A stretch of 22,420 nucleotides of DNA. Origin: CAZKTF01 sp964555565. GTDB lineage: Bacteria; Planctomycetota; JAJSAM01; JAKLKS01. Shown in pieces: positions 21,597 to 22,420 of this stretch. The notes under the pieces were generated by a model. The model had not been told where the DNA came from and searched no databases. It worked only from the letters and a program-made list of their open reading frames with translations. The stretch's first letter is position 1, and every line of letters begins with the position of its first letter. The stretch spans positions 1 through 22,420 of the forward strand of contig CAZKTF010000026.1 in NCBI GenBank assembly GCA_964555565.1, in the 5' to 3' direction. The position numbers were made by a program, and so were the translations under genes.

Positions 21597-22420
21597 CTAC
21601 GGGCCCGCGTCCGGCGGCGCCTCCGCGGGCACCCCGGCCGGCTCCTCCGCCCCGTCCGCCCCGGCCTGTTCCTCCTGCGCGTCCGCCCCGGCCGGCTCCT
21701 CCGGCGCGTCCGCCCCGGCCGGTTCCTCCGGCGCGGCGGCCCCCGCGGCCGCCGTCGCCGGCGCGGCCTTCTTCTTCGCGGGCTTCTTCTTCGGCCTGTC
21801 CTTGGAGAGGTCCTCCTCGTCGTCCACGATCACCTCGCCCGGGCGGATCATCGTGAGGCCGATCTTCCGCTCCTGCGGATCGACCCGCAGGACCTTGACC
21901 TCAACCTCCTGGCCGACCTTGACGACCTCCTCCGCGGACTCCACCTTCTTGTCCGAGAGTTCGGAGACGTGGAGCAGCCCCTCCAGGTCGGGGGAGAGCT
22001 CCACGAAGACGCCGAAGTTCGTGATCTTCGTGACCTTCCCGCGCGACAGGGTCCCGATGGAGAACTTCCTCGGGATCTCGTCCAGCCAGGGGTCGGGGCC
22101 CATCTGCTTCAGGCCGAGGGCCACGCGCTTCTTCTCCTGGTCCACCTGGAGGACCACCGCCCTCACCTTGTCCCCCTTGTTCACGACCTCGGAGGGGTGG
22201 CCGACCTTGCGGGTCCAGGACATGTCGGAGACGTGGAGGAGCCCGTCCACCCCCTCCTCGATCTCGACGAAGGCGCCGTAGTTCGTGAGGTTCCGGACCG
22301 TGCCCTCGATGACCGTCGCCACGGGGTACTTCTTCTCGACGAGGGTCCAGGGGTTGGTCTCGGTCTGCTTCATCCCGAGGGAGATCTCCTTCTTCTCCTT
22401 GTTGATGTCGAGGACGACGA
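21597..22420 (-). CDS. rpsA: Ribosomal protein S1, C-terminal part (5' end outside window)
   Basis: 274 codons are visible and the frame is open to the window edge. The first residues (VVLDINKEKKEISLGMKQ) finish one S1 domain. Two complete S1 domains follow: GTVRNLTNYGAFVEIEEGVD with LLHVSDMSW and ALGLKQ, and GKVTKITNFGVFVELSPDLE with GLLHVSELS and IGLTMI. The spacing and the K/R-rich linkers (NPWTLVEKKYP, DPWLDEIPRKF) are those of bacterial S1, which binds mRNA on the 30S subunit. After the last domain comes a lysine patch (RPKKKPAKKKAA), then an acidic low-complexity tail with four near-copies of the unit EEPAGADAP. The tail ends the operon's first gene, and a lipoprotein gene follows ten bases later. 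Confidence 0.93.
   Translation of the reverse strand, partial: VVLDINKEKKEISLGMKQTETNPWTLVEKKYPVATVIEGTVRNLTNYGAFVEIEEGVDGLLHVSDMSWTRKVGHPSEVVNKGDKVRAVVLQVDQEKKRVALGLKQMGPDPWLDEIPRKFSIGTLSRGKVTKITNFGVFVELSPDLEGLLHVSELSDKKVESAEEVVKVGQEVEVKVLRVDPQERKIGLTMIRPGEVIVDDEEDLSKDRPKKKPAKKKAAPATAAAGAAAPEEPAGADAPEEPAGADAQEEQAGADGAEEPAGVPAEAPPDAGP
21620..21760 (-). repeat. In-frame tandem repeat encoding the acidic tail of S1
   Basis: A roughly 27-30-base unit encoding E-E-P-A-G-A-D-A-P, with small variants (EEQAGADG, EEPAGVPA), is repeated about four times. It is visible on the plus strand as recurring gccggctcctccg / gccccggccgg blocks. The repeats keep the frame, so copy-number change would lengthen or shorten the tail without disrupting it. 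Confidence 0.6.

Noticed and set aside
1..22420. rRNA, tRNA genes or riboswitches
   Set aside because: I saw no rRNA core sequence, tRNA cloverleaf with TTCGANTC, or recognisable riboswitch motif on either strand. Without a covariance-model search, small or divergent RNAs cannot be excluded.

Overview
The window is a very GC-rich bacterial chromosome segment, roughly three-quarters G+C by eye. It is densely packed, with short intergenic gaps and many 4-base start/stop overlaps. A planctomycete-type bacterium (Planctomycetota or a close, uncultured relative) fits best. The hints are a multi-PDZ RseP directly downstream of dxr, a HEAT-like secreted protein with a TPR end-of-group tail, PDZ/M6 proteases, a giant carboxypeptidase-regulatory repeat protein and an orphan pilin-like protein. 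This is inference from gene style; no rRNA or tRNA gene is present to settle it.

Layout. 1-1187 (minus): a DUF58 protein overlapping the first codons of the next gene, which runs off the window. 1256-1858 (plus): a small pilin-like membrane protein. 1871-5755 (minus): purM, then a 133-bp REP-like inverted-repeat element that starts at the purM stop codon, then an FAA-hydrolase-family enzyme translationally coupled to a secreted PDZ + M6 metalloprotease. 5794-7206 (plus): an unrecognised exported protein, divergent from purM. 7225-11004 (minus): a 1259-residue protein built of carboxypeptidase-regulatory-like beta-sandwich repeats. 11106-15046 (plus): dxr, rseP with four PDZ-like domains, and an EboC-like UbiA prenyltransferase, an isoprenoid/membrane operon. 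15054-16434 (minus): a PadR regulator and its HAAS-domain membrane partner. 16481-17723: a TnpB-only insertion element with 23-bp perfect terminal inverted repeats, sitting in the padR promoter region. 17788-19083 (plus): a HEAT/TPR secreted protein. 19107-19178: nested palindromes between convergent genes. 19197-22420 (minus): rpsA (5' end missing), a lipoprotein and tyrS in one tight operon.

The most general signal is regulatory. At least seven genes that head transcription units have a TANNNT box 6-8 bases before the start codon and no obvious Shine-Dalgarno or -35 sequence. This is the signature of leaderless transcription. Genes inside operons instead use GTGA/ATGA overlaps or clear GGAGG-type sites. 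The most unusual local structure is the TnpB element: perfect inverted termini abutted by a 6-base direct repeat are not expected of IS200/IS605/IS607-type elements. No CRISPR array, rRNA or tRNA gene and no clear defence cluster was found. The longest gene-free stretch is about 220 bases (4474-4696), so no gap exceeds 300 bases.
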